Shown: in pieces, positions 1 to 7,937 of the stretch
Layout of the letters: every line of letters begins with the position of its first letter
How positions within the stretch are numbered: position 1 is the stretch's first letter
From: Halorubrum sp. Atlit-26R
Lineage (GTDB): Archaea > Halobacteriota > Halobacteria > Halobacteriales > Haloferacaceae
Length of the DNA stretch: 64,000 bases
NCBI RefSeq assembly: GCF_003666015.1
Contig: NZ_QPLT01000003.1
Location: 62,001-126,000 of the forward strand
Direction of reading: 5' to 3'
The notes under the pieces: generated by a model
Told to the model about the DNA's origin: nothing
Databases searched by the model: none
What the model saw: only the letters and a program-made list of their open reading frames with translations
Position numbers and translations under genes: made by a program

Positions 1-1667
1 AGGAGTTCGGGGCCGGCCACCTGGATGTAGTTGACCCCGCTCTCGCCGGCGATGGCGCGCGCGAGCAGCGTCTTCCCGGTCCCCGGGGGCCCGTACAGCA
101 GGACGCCGGTCGGGGGGTCGGCGCCCGCGGCGTCGAACAGCGGGCCGTACGACAGCGGCCACGTCACGGCCCGTTCGAGCTCCTCCTTCGCGTCGTCGAG
201 GCCGCCCACGTCGGCGAAGTCGGTGGTCGGCTGCTCGGCGACGTACTCGCGCATCGCGCTCGGCTCGACGCTCGCGTGCGCGGCCTCGAAGTCCGCCTTG
301 GAGACGGTCACCTCGTTCAGCGCGCGCGAGTCCGACTCGCGGGCGCGACGGAGCGCGGTCATCGCCGCCTCCTGCGCGAGCCCCTCGATGTCGGCGCCGA
401 CGAACCCGTGCGTGCGGCTCGCGATCCGGTCGAGGTCCACGTCGTCCGCCAGCGGCATCCGGCGCGTGTGGACGTCGAGGATCTGTCGGCGCCCGGACTC
501 GCCGGGGACGCCGATCTCGATCTCGCGGTCGAACCGGCCGCCGCGGCGGAGCGCGGGGTCGATGGTGTCGACGCGGTTCGTCGCGCCGATGACGATCACG
601 TCGCCGCGGGCGTCGAGCCCGTCCATCAGCGAGAGCAGCTGGCCGACGACGCGGTTCTCCACGTCGCCGCCGTCGTCGCGCTTGCCCGCGATCGAGTCGA
701 TCTCGTCGAAGAAGACGATCGCCGGGGCGTCCTCGCTCGCGCGCTCGAACACCTCGCGGAGCCGCTCCTCCGACTCGCCCTTGTACTTCGACATGATCTC
801 CGGGCCGTCCACCGTGATGAACGTCGCGTCGACCTCGTTGGCGACGGCGCGGGCGATCAGCGTCTTTCCGGTCCCCGGCGGGCCGTGGAGGAGGACCCCC
901 TTCGGCGGGTCGATGCCGAGCCGGGTGAACACCTCCGGCTCGGAGAGGGGGAGCTCGATGGTCTCCCGGACCAGCTCTAACTCCTCGTCCAAGCCGCCGA
1001 TGTCCTCGTAGGTCGCGCCCGCGGTATGCTCGGCGGGCGGCGAGTCGCCCGCCTTCGGGCGCGCGTCGTCTCCGGGGAGGTCGGTCCCCGAGCCGGCGGC
1101 GGGCGCGGACCGGTCGTCGTCGGCCGGTGCGCTTCCGCGGTCACTCGCGGCCCCCACGTCGCCCTCGTACTCGACGGACACGTCCGTCGAGGCGGTGATC
1201 CGGACGGTCCCCGCGGGCGCCGTCCGGGCCACGACGAAGCGAAGGCCGCCGAGGCGCTCGACGTGGACCGCCTCGCCCTCGGTGACGGGACGGTCGCGGA
1301 GCTCGCGGGAGAGCGCGCGCTCGACGACCTCGCGGCTCACGTCGACCTCGGCGAGGCGGCCGGGGGCCGTCAGCGTCACGCGGTCCGCGTCGGCGACGTC
1401 GACGGGGGCGATGGTGACGGTGTCGCCGACCTTCACGCCGGCGTTCGCGCGGGTGTCGGCGTCGATGAGGACGGAGCCGTCGGCGGCGTCGGGGCCGCCG
1501 GGCCACACCTTCGCGACCGCGGTGCGCTCGCCGCGCACCTCGACCGTGTCGCCGCTGAGGAGGGCGAGCCGCTTGCGGGCCGACTCGGGGAGCCTGGCGA
1601 TGCCCCGGCCCGCGTCCCGCTTCTCGGCGGCACGCACCGTGAGCCGGAGCCCTGCGGTGTCGTTCAT
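1..1667 (-). CDS. CDC48/VCP-family AAA+ ATPase, 3' end outside window
   Basis: This is a cytosolic ATP-driven unfoldase of the Cdc48/p97 type. An N-terminal substrate-binding region (about residues 1-190) and a low-complexity linker are followed by AAA domain D1, with Walker A GPPGTGKT near residue 261 and Walker B IVFFDEID near 315. The second domain (D2) begins before a second GPPGTGKT near residue 523. The reading frame runs off the left edge about 30 residues later, so the D2 Walker B and the C terminus are missing. The start is the ATG at 1667, read as [20 protein letters not shown], which matches the usual haloarchaeal N-domain. An A/T-rich TATA-like stretch lies about 25 bases upstream (1689-1699). 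Haloarchaea carry several paralogues, so the exact substrates cannot be told. Confidence 0.93.
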   Translation of the reverse strand, partial: MNDTAGLRLTVRAAEKRDAGRGIARLPESARKRLALLSGDTVEVRGERTAVAKVWPGGPDAADGSVLIDADTRANAGVKVGDTVTIAPVDVADADRVTLTAPGRLAEVDVSREVVERALSRELRDRPVTEGEAVHVERLGGLRFVVARTAPAGTVRITASTDVSVEYEGDVGAASDRGSAPADDDRSAPAAGSGTDLPGDDARPKAGDSPPAEHTAGATYEDIGGLDEELELVRETIELPLSEPEVFTRLGIDPPKGVLLHGPPGTGKTLIARAVANEVDATFITVDGPEIMSKYKGESEERLREVFERASEDAPAIVFFDEIDSIAGKRDDGGDVENRVVGQLLSLMDGLDARGDVIVIGATNRVDTIDPALRRGGRFDREIEIGVPGESGRRQILDVHTRRMPLADDVDLDRIASRTHGFVGADIEGLAQEAAMTALRRARESDSRALNEVTVSKADFEAAHASVEPSAMREYVAEQPTTDFADVGGLDDAKEELERAVTWPLSYGPLFDAAGADPPTGVLLYGPPGTGKTLLARAIAGESGVNYIQVAGPEL

Positions 1668-1775
1668 ACACCCCCCTTCCGGCCCGCGGCTCTTTATCCT
1701 TGTCCGACGCCGTCGCGAGCGGTTTCCCGGCCGCGGATATCGATCCAAAACGGTCGGGAGGGTAGTGACGGTTGC

Positions 1776-2086
1776 TTATAAATAGCGGCCGCGGTGGCGT
1801 GCGCCTGCGAGCGGCCGCCCTCGGCGGCCGCGAGTCGCACGCGCGAGGGAGTCAGTCGCCGGAGCGAAGCGGAGGCGACTGACGAGGCTGGGGAGGCGTG
1901 AGGTGCTGTGCGGTGCGGTCGGGTGGGACTCAAAGGGGCAGCCGCGAGGGGCGCGCAGACGACGTAAGCACCGCAGGGAGCGAACGGAGTGAGCGACCGA
2001 GGAGCGCAACGAGTGTGCGCGCCCCTCGCGGTGGGGCTTTGGAGGTATTCTCACCCGACCCACCAGGAGACATTTATAAACGAACG
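1776..2086 (+). repeat. Dispersed structured intergenic element, copy R1 (candidate ncRNA)
   Basis: First of three related elements (others at 16893-17193 minus and 56212-56746 plus). It opens with a TATA-like box (1776-1784). Next comes a long GC hairpin (about 1795-1850), a hairpin with 10-bp arms 1851-1860/1874-1883, and a conserved block (1884-1903, GAGGCTGGGGAGGCGTGAGG). A third stem pairs 1942-1956 with 2017-2031 (15 bp), and CAAAG 1931-1935 pairs with CTTTG 2037-2041. A 43-base tail (2044-2086) ends in TTTATAAACGAACG. The stems differ in sequence from those of the other copies but keep pairing, which suggests selection on an RNA fold. No convincing protein is encoded. Confidence 0.75.
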
Positions 2087-2165
2087 GCTCGGGCGTTGGT
2101 CGCCGTCCTGTCGTCGGTAGTTTATAAATACCCGACGACGATACCACCACTAACTTATAAATAAA
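2073..2165 (+). promoter_or_regulatory. Cluster of three TATA-like boxes upstream of endA
   Basis: Three TTTATAAA-type boxes lie at 2073-2080, 2121-2130 and 2155-2165, between repeat R1 and endA. The first belongs to the R1 tail. Any could drive endA, although the nearest lies about 80 bases before its ATG, which would leave a leader. The spacing of roughly 35-48 bases between boxes is unusual for a single promoter. Which box is active cannot be told from sequence. Confidence 0.45.
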
Positions 2166-2244
2166 CTTCTTGCCGATCCGATCCAGTATAGTCGCTCCGG
2201 TACCGACCGCAACCCCCTTCCCTCGGCCGGACGGCCTGACGCGT

Positions 2245-3405
2245 ATGCAACCGACGGGACACCTGCGCGGCGACGCGGTCCGCGTCGGCGGGGACGCCCG
2301 CCAGCGCTTCTACGACGCCCGGGGGTACGGGCGGCCGCTCGACGGCAACGAGATCGCGCTCTCGCGGGTCGAGGCCGCGCACCTGCTGTTCCGCGGCGAC
2401 CTCTCCGGGATAACGCTGAGCGATGAGTCAGACCCCGTCGGCTTCGAGCGCTTCTTCGTCGCGAGCGCGGCCGCGGCCGACCGCTTCGCGGTGCGGTTCC
2501 TCGTCTACTCGGACCTCCGCGACCGCGGCTTCTACCTCTCGCCGGCCCGCGACCCGTGGCCCGGCGGGAGCGACGCGCCGAGCGACGCGGTCGACTTCGT
2601 CGCGTACGAGCGCGGCGAAACGCCCGACACGGGCAACGTGAAGTACCCGATACAGGTCGTCGGCGAGCGCGAGTCCGTCGCGGCCGCGGAACTGGCCGGG
2701 CGCACCCTCGCGGTCGTCGACGAGGAGTCCGACATCACCTACTTCGCGGCCGAAGCGGGCGGCATCGAGGGCGCGACCGACTACGATCCCCCGGCCGATC
2801 TGACCGGCGTCCTCCTCGCCGATCGCGTCGTCGTCTGGGACGCCCCCGAGGACCTCTACGAGCGCGGCTTCTACGGCCGGCCGCTCACCGGGCGGGCCGC
2901 CGACGTGGAGGGCGCGCTCCAGCTCTCGCTCGTCGAGGCCGCGTCGCTGGCCGCAGACGGCCGGCTGTCGCTGTCGGCGTCGGTGGAGGGCGAGAGGACC
3001 GAGGACGCAGACGCGACCGCGCTCGACGCGGCCGCCAGAGTCGTCGCCCGCGGCCGCGACGTGGAGGGCGAGCGCTTCGACCGCCGGCTCGCGGTTTATA
3101 AGCGCCTCCGGGCGGCGGACGCCGTCCCCAAAACCGGGTTCAAGTTCGGCGCCGACTTCCGGACGTACCTCGACGTGGAGACGGTCGAGGACCTCCCGCA
3201 CTCCGAGCACCTCGTGCGCGTGGTGGGGCCGGACCACGAGTTCTCGCCGCGCGAGCTCTCGCTCGACGTGCGGCTCGCGGGCGGCGTCCGCAAGGAGATG
3301 GTCTTCGCGCTGACGGCGGTCGGCGGCGAGCACCCCGGTGACGGCGCCGACGCGCCCTCCGACGCCGACGTGGCGTGGCTCTCGGTCGACCGGCTAACGC
3401 CGTAG
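2245..3405 (+). CDS. endA: tRNA-splicing endonuclease EndA
   Basis: Cuts introns from precursor tRNAs at bulge-helix-bulge motifs in the cytosol. The 386-residue protein has two copies of the endonuclease fold, typical of the euryarchaeal alpha-2 enzyme: an N-terminal half (QRFYDARGYGRP and FLVYSDLRDRGFYL) and a catalytic C-terminal half. In the latter, KFGADFRTY supplies the Tyr, HSEHLVRVV the His and GGVRKEMVFA the Lys of the catalytic triad. The ATG at 2245 gives the family N terminus (MQPTGHLRGDAVRVGGDARQ); an in-frame start further upstream would add an unlikely Pro-rich extension. The gene stands alone, convergent with the regulator at 3432. Confidence 0.93.
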   Translation: MQPTGHLRGDAVRVGGDARQRFYDARGYGRPLDGNEIALSRVEAAHLLFRGDLSGITLSDESDPVGFERFFVASAAAADRFAVRFLVYSDLRDRGFYLSPARDPWPGGSDAPSDAVDFVAYERGETPDTGNVKYPIQVVGERESVAAAELAGRTLAVVDEESDITYFAAEAGGIEGATDYDPPADLTGVLLADRVVVWDAPEDLYERGFYGRPLTGRAADVEGALQLSLVEAASLAADGRLSLSASVEGERTEDADATALDAAARVVARGRDVEGERFDRRLAVYKRLRAADAVPKTGFKFGADFRTYLDVETVEDLPHSEHLVRVVGPDHEFSPRELSLDVRLAGGVRKEMVFALTAVGGEHPGDGADAPSDADVAWLSVDRLTP

Positions 3406-3431
3406 CCGACCGGAGCCGGTCCCGCGGACAG

Positions 3432-5270
3432 CTACGACACCGTGACGGCGTCGTCGAACAGCGCGGCGAACAGCTTGTTCTCGGCCGCCCGGAGGTGCTG
3501 TGTGAACGTCGTCTGTGAGATGTCCATCATCGACGCCACCTCCTCGCCCGTGTGTTCGCGGGGCCACTCGAAGAATCCGGCGTAGTGCGCGGTGCGCGCC
3601 GCCTCGCGCTGTCGGTCCGTCAGCGCCCCCGCCAGCTGCTTCCGGAACCCGGCCTCGGTCTGAACGTCGCGCTCGCGCTCGCGCTGCGCGACGAGCGTCA
3701 GCCCGTCGTACGCCGTCTGAAGCGCGTCGACGACGGACCGGATGTCGTTCGAGCTGGCGACGTGCGCGACCAGCGTCCCGCTCGTTCCGGCGACCGAGAG
3801 CGACTCGACGCCCGCGCCGTACTGCGCCAGCGTCGCGACGATCGACCGCTCGCCGAGCGAGAACCGGAACAGCGAGCGTCCCTCGTGGGTGTAGACGTGC
3901 TGTGCCGCGTCGACGCCGTCGGCGCCGGCGGCGTACTCGGAGACGGCCTCCGGTTCGGCGTCCGCGACCGTGACGTACTGGACGCGGTCGCCGTCGCCGC
4001 CGCCGACGTGCTCGACGTCGACCGTACAGTCCAGTTCCGCCGCCACGTTCGCCAGCGGCTCGTCGATCCCGGTCAGCTGGAACTCCAGTTCGGTGACGCT
4101 GTCCGCGGCGAGCGTCCGCTTGCTCTCGACGGCGCTGATCGCGTCGGCGACCGTGCGACCCAGTTCCGCGAAGATGTCGCGCTCGATCAGGTCGAACGCG
4201 TCGGCGTTGCGGGTCATCACGACGAGCACGCCGTACTCCGCGCCGCGGTACGCGAGCGGCACCACGACGCAGTGCGACTCGCCGGGACGCCCGGCGAGGT
4301 CGTCGTCGACCTCGGTGAACACCGGACGGGAGGCGTCGAGCGCCGCCTCGATCGGCGTCGGGTCGGTGGCGCACAGCGTCTCGATGTGGCCGTCGAGCGC
4401 GTCGACGTCGGCCCCCGAACACGAGCGCGGACTGACGGTGCCGTCGACGAGCCCGCGGCCGCCGGTCCAGGCCACGTCGAAGAGCTCGGCGGAGGCGAAC
4501 TGCTCGCAGACGGCGGCCTCGATCTCGGCTCTCGTCGACGCGGCGACGAGCTCCCGGTTGACGTCGCGCAGCACCTCGTTCGTGTTGTTCAGGAGCGCCA
4601 ACCGCTCGTTCTGGTCCTCGATGCGCAGCTCGCGTTCCTTCCGTTCGGTGACGTCGCGCTCGATCGCGACGTAGCGGTCCACGTCGCCGTCCTCCGTGAT
4701 CGGCGCGATCGTCGCGTCGATCCAGCAGAGCTCCCCCGACTTCCGACGGTTCGTCAGCTCGCCCTCCCACACCGACCCGGACTCGATCTGCTGCCAGAGC
4801 CCCTCGTAAAACTCGTCGTCGTGTTTCCCCGACTGCCAGAGTCGGGGGTTCTCGCCGACCACCTCCTCCGGTTCGTACCCCGTGACCGTTTCGACGGCCG
4901 GGTTCGCGTACTCGATGGTGCCCTCCGGGTCCGTGAGGAAGATCGCGTGCCCGGCGTGTTCGATGGCCTTCCGGAAGCCCCGGAGCCGCTCGTTCGCCCG
5001 CTCTAGCCGCGCTTTGACGGCGTCCTCCTCGTCGACGTACTCGGAGAGGTAGTACACCGTCAAGAGAGTGAGTCCGCTCACGACGAGCCCGGGGAGCTCC
5101 TCGACCCCCGTGGTCGCCGTCCGGACGGTGAGCAGCTGCCGGAGCGTCATGAAGGTCAAAAGCAGCGTCAGGAAGCCGAACCGCCGATCGCGGGTGCTCG
5201 CGAGCAGCAGGACAGAGTAGCCGACGCCGAGCAGCCGAAGCCCGATCGAGAGCGCGATGATCCAGTTCAT
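3432..5270 (-). CDS. Membrane PAS/GAF sensor with bat-type HTH (transcriptional regulator)
   Basis: A 612-residue regulator of the bacterio-opsin activator type. Three or so membrane helices occupy the first ~100 residues (starting MNWIIALSIGLRLLGVGYSV). A PAS domain follows (about 120-245, with ITEDGDVDRYVAIERDVTER at its end), then a coiled segment, a GAF-like domain (about 265-405), the bat-associated region, and a C-terminal HTH-10 (LTDRQREAARTA through MMDISQTTFTQHLRAAENKL). The ATG at 5270 is preferred because residues encoded upstream are Arg/Gly-rich and unlike the family. It is divergent from the molybdopterin oxidoreductase operon, an arrangement like dmsR beside dmsEABCD in Halobacterium, so it probably controls that operon. 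The signal sensed is unknown; no heme or flavin motif is evident. Confidence 0.85.
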   Translation of the reverse strand: MNWIIALSIGLRLLGVGYSVLLLASTRDRRFGFLTLLLTFMTLRQLLTVRTATTGVEELPGLVVSGLTLLTVYYLSEYVDEEDAVKARLERANERLRGFRKAIEHAGHAIFLTDPEGTIEYANPAVETVTGYEPEEVVGENPRLWQSGKHDDEFYEGLWQQIESGSVWEGELTNRRKSGELCWIDATIAPITEDGDVDRYVAIERDVTERKERELRIEDQNERLALLNNTNEVLRDVNRELVAASTRAEIEAAVCEQFASAELFDVAWTGGRGLVDGTVSPRSCSGADVDALDGHIETLCATDPTPIEAALDASRPVFTEVDDDLAGRPGESHCVVVPLAYRGAEYGVLVVMTRNADAFDLIERDIFAELGRTVADAISAVESKRTLAADSVTELEFQLTGIDEPLANVAAELDCTVDVEHVGGGDGDRVQYVTVADAEPEAVSEYAAGADGVDAAQHVYTHEGRSLFRFSLGERSIVATLAQYGAGVESLSVAGTSGTLVAHVASSNDIRSVVDALQTAYDGLTLVAQRERERDVQTEAGFRKQLAGALTDRQREAARTAHYAGFFEWPREHTGEEVASMMDISQTTFTQHLRAAENKLFAALFDDAVTVS

Positions 5271-5437
5271 CCGCTCCGTCTCCCCACTCGGCGGACCGTC
5301 GTCTCCGCCCCGCCGGTCGTTCGTCCGCTTCGGTACGGTGCGTTCATGTCCGGGGGGAGTCCGTTCTCGTTGATAATGTCGGCGGTCGCCGGCGCGCGGC
5401 GCGAAACGGGCGATCCGGCCGACCGATCCCCCTCGAT

Positions 5438-5511
5438 CCAAACAGTATTGGCACCCGGAATATGGGGTGTCTCTCCCGGGAGATCCCGGGGCAAACTGTA
5501 TTGGTATCACC
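5438..5511. promoter_or_regulatory. Candidate operator region between regulator and reductase operon
   Basis: The ~350-base divergent spacer (5271-5617) holds no gene I can support. It contains two copies of CAAAC-N-GTATTGG (5439-5451 and 5492-5504), 53 bases apart (about five helical turns), each an imperfect palindrome (CCAA...TTGG). Between them is a perfect 12-bp palindrome TCTCCCGGGAGA (5472-5483). This is a plausible binding site for the adjacent bat-type regulator. No clear TATA box was found for either gene. Confidence 0.4.
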
Positions 5512-5617
5512 CTTTCCACCGGGGTCCGCGTACGTTAACGCGTATGACCTCCAGGACTAACCGGCCGGCGCGATACGGACCGCTCGTCGGCGAGGCGACC
5601 GGCGACGGGTGGTGGCG

Positions 5618-6661
5618 ATGAGCACCGCTGACGACGGGGACACCCTCCCCGGCATCCCGAACGTCGGGAAGGCCGACCTCGACGCGATGGTGGAAGCGGA
5701 GCGGCCCGACCCGCGGGAGGAGCTCGCGGACGTCGAGGCGGACACCGACCTCGGCGTCGCGATGGCGGAGGACGCGCAGCGCGTCGCCCGCGGCGAGATC
5801 ACCGGCGACGACTACTGGGAGAAGTACGACGAGGCCGCCGCCGCGGAGTTCGGCGAGGCGTACCGCGAGACGCCGAACCCGGCGGTCGACTCGGGCGACC
5901 AGACCGTCTCGACCGAGACGGCCGAGTCGCTGAGCTGCGCCGTCGGGTCGATGGACACGTTCTCGACGGAGACGGCGCAGGTCGAGGACGAGGCCGGAGA
6001 CGAGTCGGACGGGGGGATCGGCGCGGGCGACGAGAAGTGGGGGATGGTGATCGACCTCCAGAAGTGCGTCGGCTGCGACTCGTGTACGGTCGCGTGCAAG
6101 TCCGAGAACCGGACCCCGCCCGGGGTCTCGTACAACGTCGTGATGGAGGAGGAACACGGCGAGTTCCCGAACGTCACGCGGACGAACGTCCCGCGCCCGT
6201 GCATGCAGTGCGACAACCCGCCGTGCGTTCAGGTGTGTCCCGTCTCGGCGACGTACAAGATGGACGACGGCGTGGTCAACATCGACTACGACCGCTGTAT
6301 CGGCTGTCGGTACTGCAACATCGCCTGCCCGTACGGCGCGCGGTACTTCGACTTCGGCGAGAACTACGACGACGAGGTCGAGGGGGCGGGCGAGGTCACG
6401 AGCCCGGAGTACGGCGTGGACCGCGGCCCGCGCGAGGAGGGCGAGTCGCCGATCGGCAACATCCGCAAGTGTAGCTTCTGTACGCACCGCCTCGAACGCG
6501 GCGAGGAGCCGGCCTGCGTCGAGACGTGCGTGGGCGACGCCCGGAACATGGGCGATCTCGAGAACCCCGACAGCGAGGTCGCGAAGATGGCCGACTCGTC
6601 GCGCGCGTTCCAACTGAAAGAGGACGAAGGGACCGACCCCAACGTCTACTACCTCAAATAG
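5618..6661 (+). CDS. Four-cluster ferredoxin subunit of molybdopterin oxidoreductase (DmsB/TtrB type)
   Basis: Electron-transfer subunit linking the membrane NrfD subunit to the catalytic subunit. From residue 150 it has four Cys clusters: CVGCDSCTVAC, CMQCDNPPCVQVC, CIGCRYCNIAC and CSFC with a later ACVETC, enough for four [4Fe-4S] centres. It lacks a twin-arginine signal, so it would be exported with the catalytic subunit. The first ~130 residues form an extra acidic domain (contains DDYWEKYDEAAAAEFGEAYR) not found in ordinary DmsB proteins. The ATG at 5618 is chosen over two GTG codons at 5609 and 5612. The gene is first in the operon and ends 4 bases before the NrfD gene. Confidence 0.88.
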   Translation: MSTADDGDTLPGIPNVGKADLDAMVEAERPDPREELADVEADTDLGVAMAEDAQRVARGEITGDDYWEKYDEAAAAEFGEAYRETPNPAVDSGDQTVSTETAESLSCAVGSMDTFSTETAQVEDEAGDESDGGIGAGDEKWGMVIDLQKCVGCDSCTVACKSENRTPPGVSYNVVMEEEHGEFPNVTRTNVPRPCMQCDNPPCVQVCPVSATYKMDDGVVNIDYDRCIGCRYCNIACPYGARYFDFGENYDDEVEGAGEVTSPEYGVDRGPREEGESPIGNIRKCSFCTHRLERGEEPACVETCVGDARNMGDLENPDSEVAKMADSSRAFQLKEDEGTDPNVYYLK

Positions 6662-6665
6662 ACCC

Positions 6666-7937
6666 ATGGCGACACAGAGTCCACACGTCGAGTTCGACCC
6701 GGGGTTCGAGGACGACCGGCTGCGCGTCGCCTGGTACGCGATCGTCGCCGTCCTCGTCGCCGTCGGCGCGTACGCGACGTACTTTCGGCTCACGGAGGGG
6801 ATGGCGAGCACGAACCTCACGAGCGTCGTCCCGTGGGGCGCGTGGGTCGCGTTCTACATCTACTTCGTCGGCCTCTCGGCCGGCGCTTTCCTCGTGAGCA
6901 CGATGGCGAACGTCTTCGAGGTCGAGGGGATGCACCGGATCGACCGCGAGGCGCTGTTCGCGGCCGTCATCAGCATGGCGGTGGCGCTGCTGTTCGTCTG
7001 GATCGACCTCGGGCGGATGGACCGGATGTACTTCCCGTTCCTCTGGCGCCAGCTGACCTCGGCGCTCTCGTGGGAGGTCCACGCCTACGTGGCCTACATC
7101 GGGATCTTGGTCACGGAGCTGTACTTCTCGATGCGGATCGACCTCGCGCGGGTCGCCGAGCGCACGTCGGGGCTCAAAAGGCGGTTCTACGCGGCGCTCG
7201 CGCTCGGCCGGCTCGACACGAGCGATGAGTCGCAGGCGTTCGACCGACGCTGGCTCAAGCGGGCCGGCGTCGTCGGGATCCCGCTGGCGATCTTCATGGT
7301 CCACGGCGGCACCGGCGTGTTGTTCGCCGTCTCGAAGGCCCGTCCGTACTGGAACAGCGGGCTGTTCCCGGTGATATTCGTCGTCTCGGCGCTGCTCAGC
7401 GGGACCGCTCTGGTGATGCTGATCTACGTGCTTCGGACCCGGCTGTTCGACGGCGACTCGGTCGACCCGGACCTGCTGGATCGACTCGCACAGCTCGTGA
7501 TCGGCTTCATCGTCATCGACGCCGCCCTGACCGCCATCGAGACGTTCATCGCGATCGCCAGCGTCCACCCCCACGAGATCGAGACCTGGCGGGTGATCAT
7601 GTACGGCCCGATGTCGTGGTCGTTCTGGTGGTTCATGGTCGGCTTCAGCTGGGTGTTCCCCATGGTGTTGCTGAGCAAGCGGTCCTGGCGGCGCTCGCCC
7701 TCGGTGATGGTTCTGGCCGGGCTGAGCGTCGTCGTCGGAATCGTCGCGGTGCGGTTCAACATCGTCGTCCCGGCGCAGGTCATGCCCGTGATGGAGGGAC
7801 TCCCCCACGGGTCGTACTTCCCGACCCTCGTCGAGTGGGGGACGAGCGTCGGCATGATCGGCGTCGGCCTGCTGTTGTACACGCTGGGCGCGGAGACGCT
7901 TCCGTTGACCCCGCTTTCCGGAGGTGACCACGAATGA
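6666..7937 (+). CDS. NrfD/PsrC-family membrane subunit
   Basis: Integral membrane quinone-interacting subunit, 423 residues with about 10 predicted helices. The first runs near residues 20-40 and the second includes VPWGAWVAFYIYFVGLSAGA, the NrfD-type second helix. It probably passes electrons between menaquinone and the ferredoxin subunit. The ATG at 6666 follows the upstream stop by 4 bases, and its stop overlaps the catalytic-subunit ATG by 4 bases (ATGA), indicating translational coupling. There is no heme b His pattern typical of NarI, consistent with NrfD rather than a cytochrome subunit. Confidence 0.88.
   Translation: MATQSPHVEFDPGFEDDRLRVAWYAIVAVLVAVGAYATYFRLTEGMASTNLTSVVPWGAWVAFYIYFVGLSAGAFLVSTMANVFEVEGMHRIDREALFAAVISMAVALLFVWIDLGRMDRMYFPFLWRQLTSALSWEVHAYVAYIGILVTELYFSMRIDLARVAERTSGLKRRFYAALALGRLDTSDESQAFDRRWLKRAGVVGIPLAIFMVHGGTGVLFAVSKARPYWNSGLFPVIFVVSALLSGTALVMLIYVLRTRLFDGDSVDPDLLDRLAQLVIGFIVIDAALTAIETFIAIASVHPHEIETWRVIMYGPMSWSFWWFMVGFSWVFPMVLLSKRSWRRSPSVMVLAGLSVVVGIVAVRFNIVVPAQVMPVMEGLPHGSYFPTLVEWGTSVGMIGVGLLLYTLGAETLPLTPLSGGDHE

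Noticed and set aside
1898..2164. Short open frames within R1, and similar ones in R2 and R3
   Set aside because: The frames differ between copies and do not conserve protein sequence, while the base pairing is conserved.
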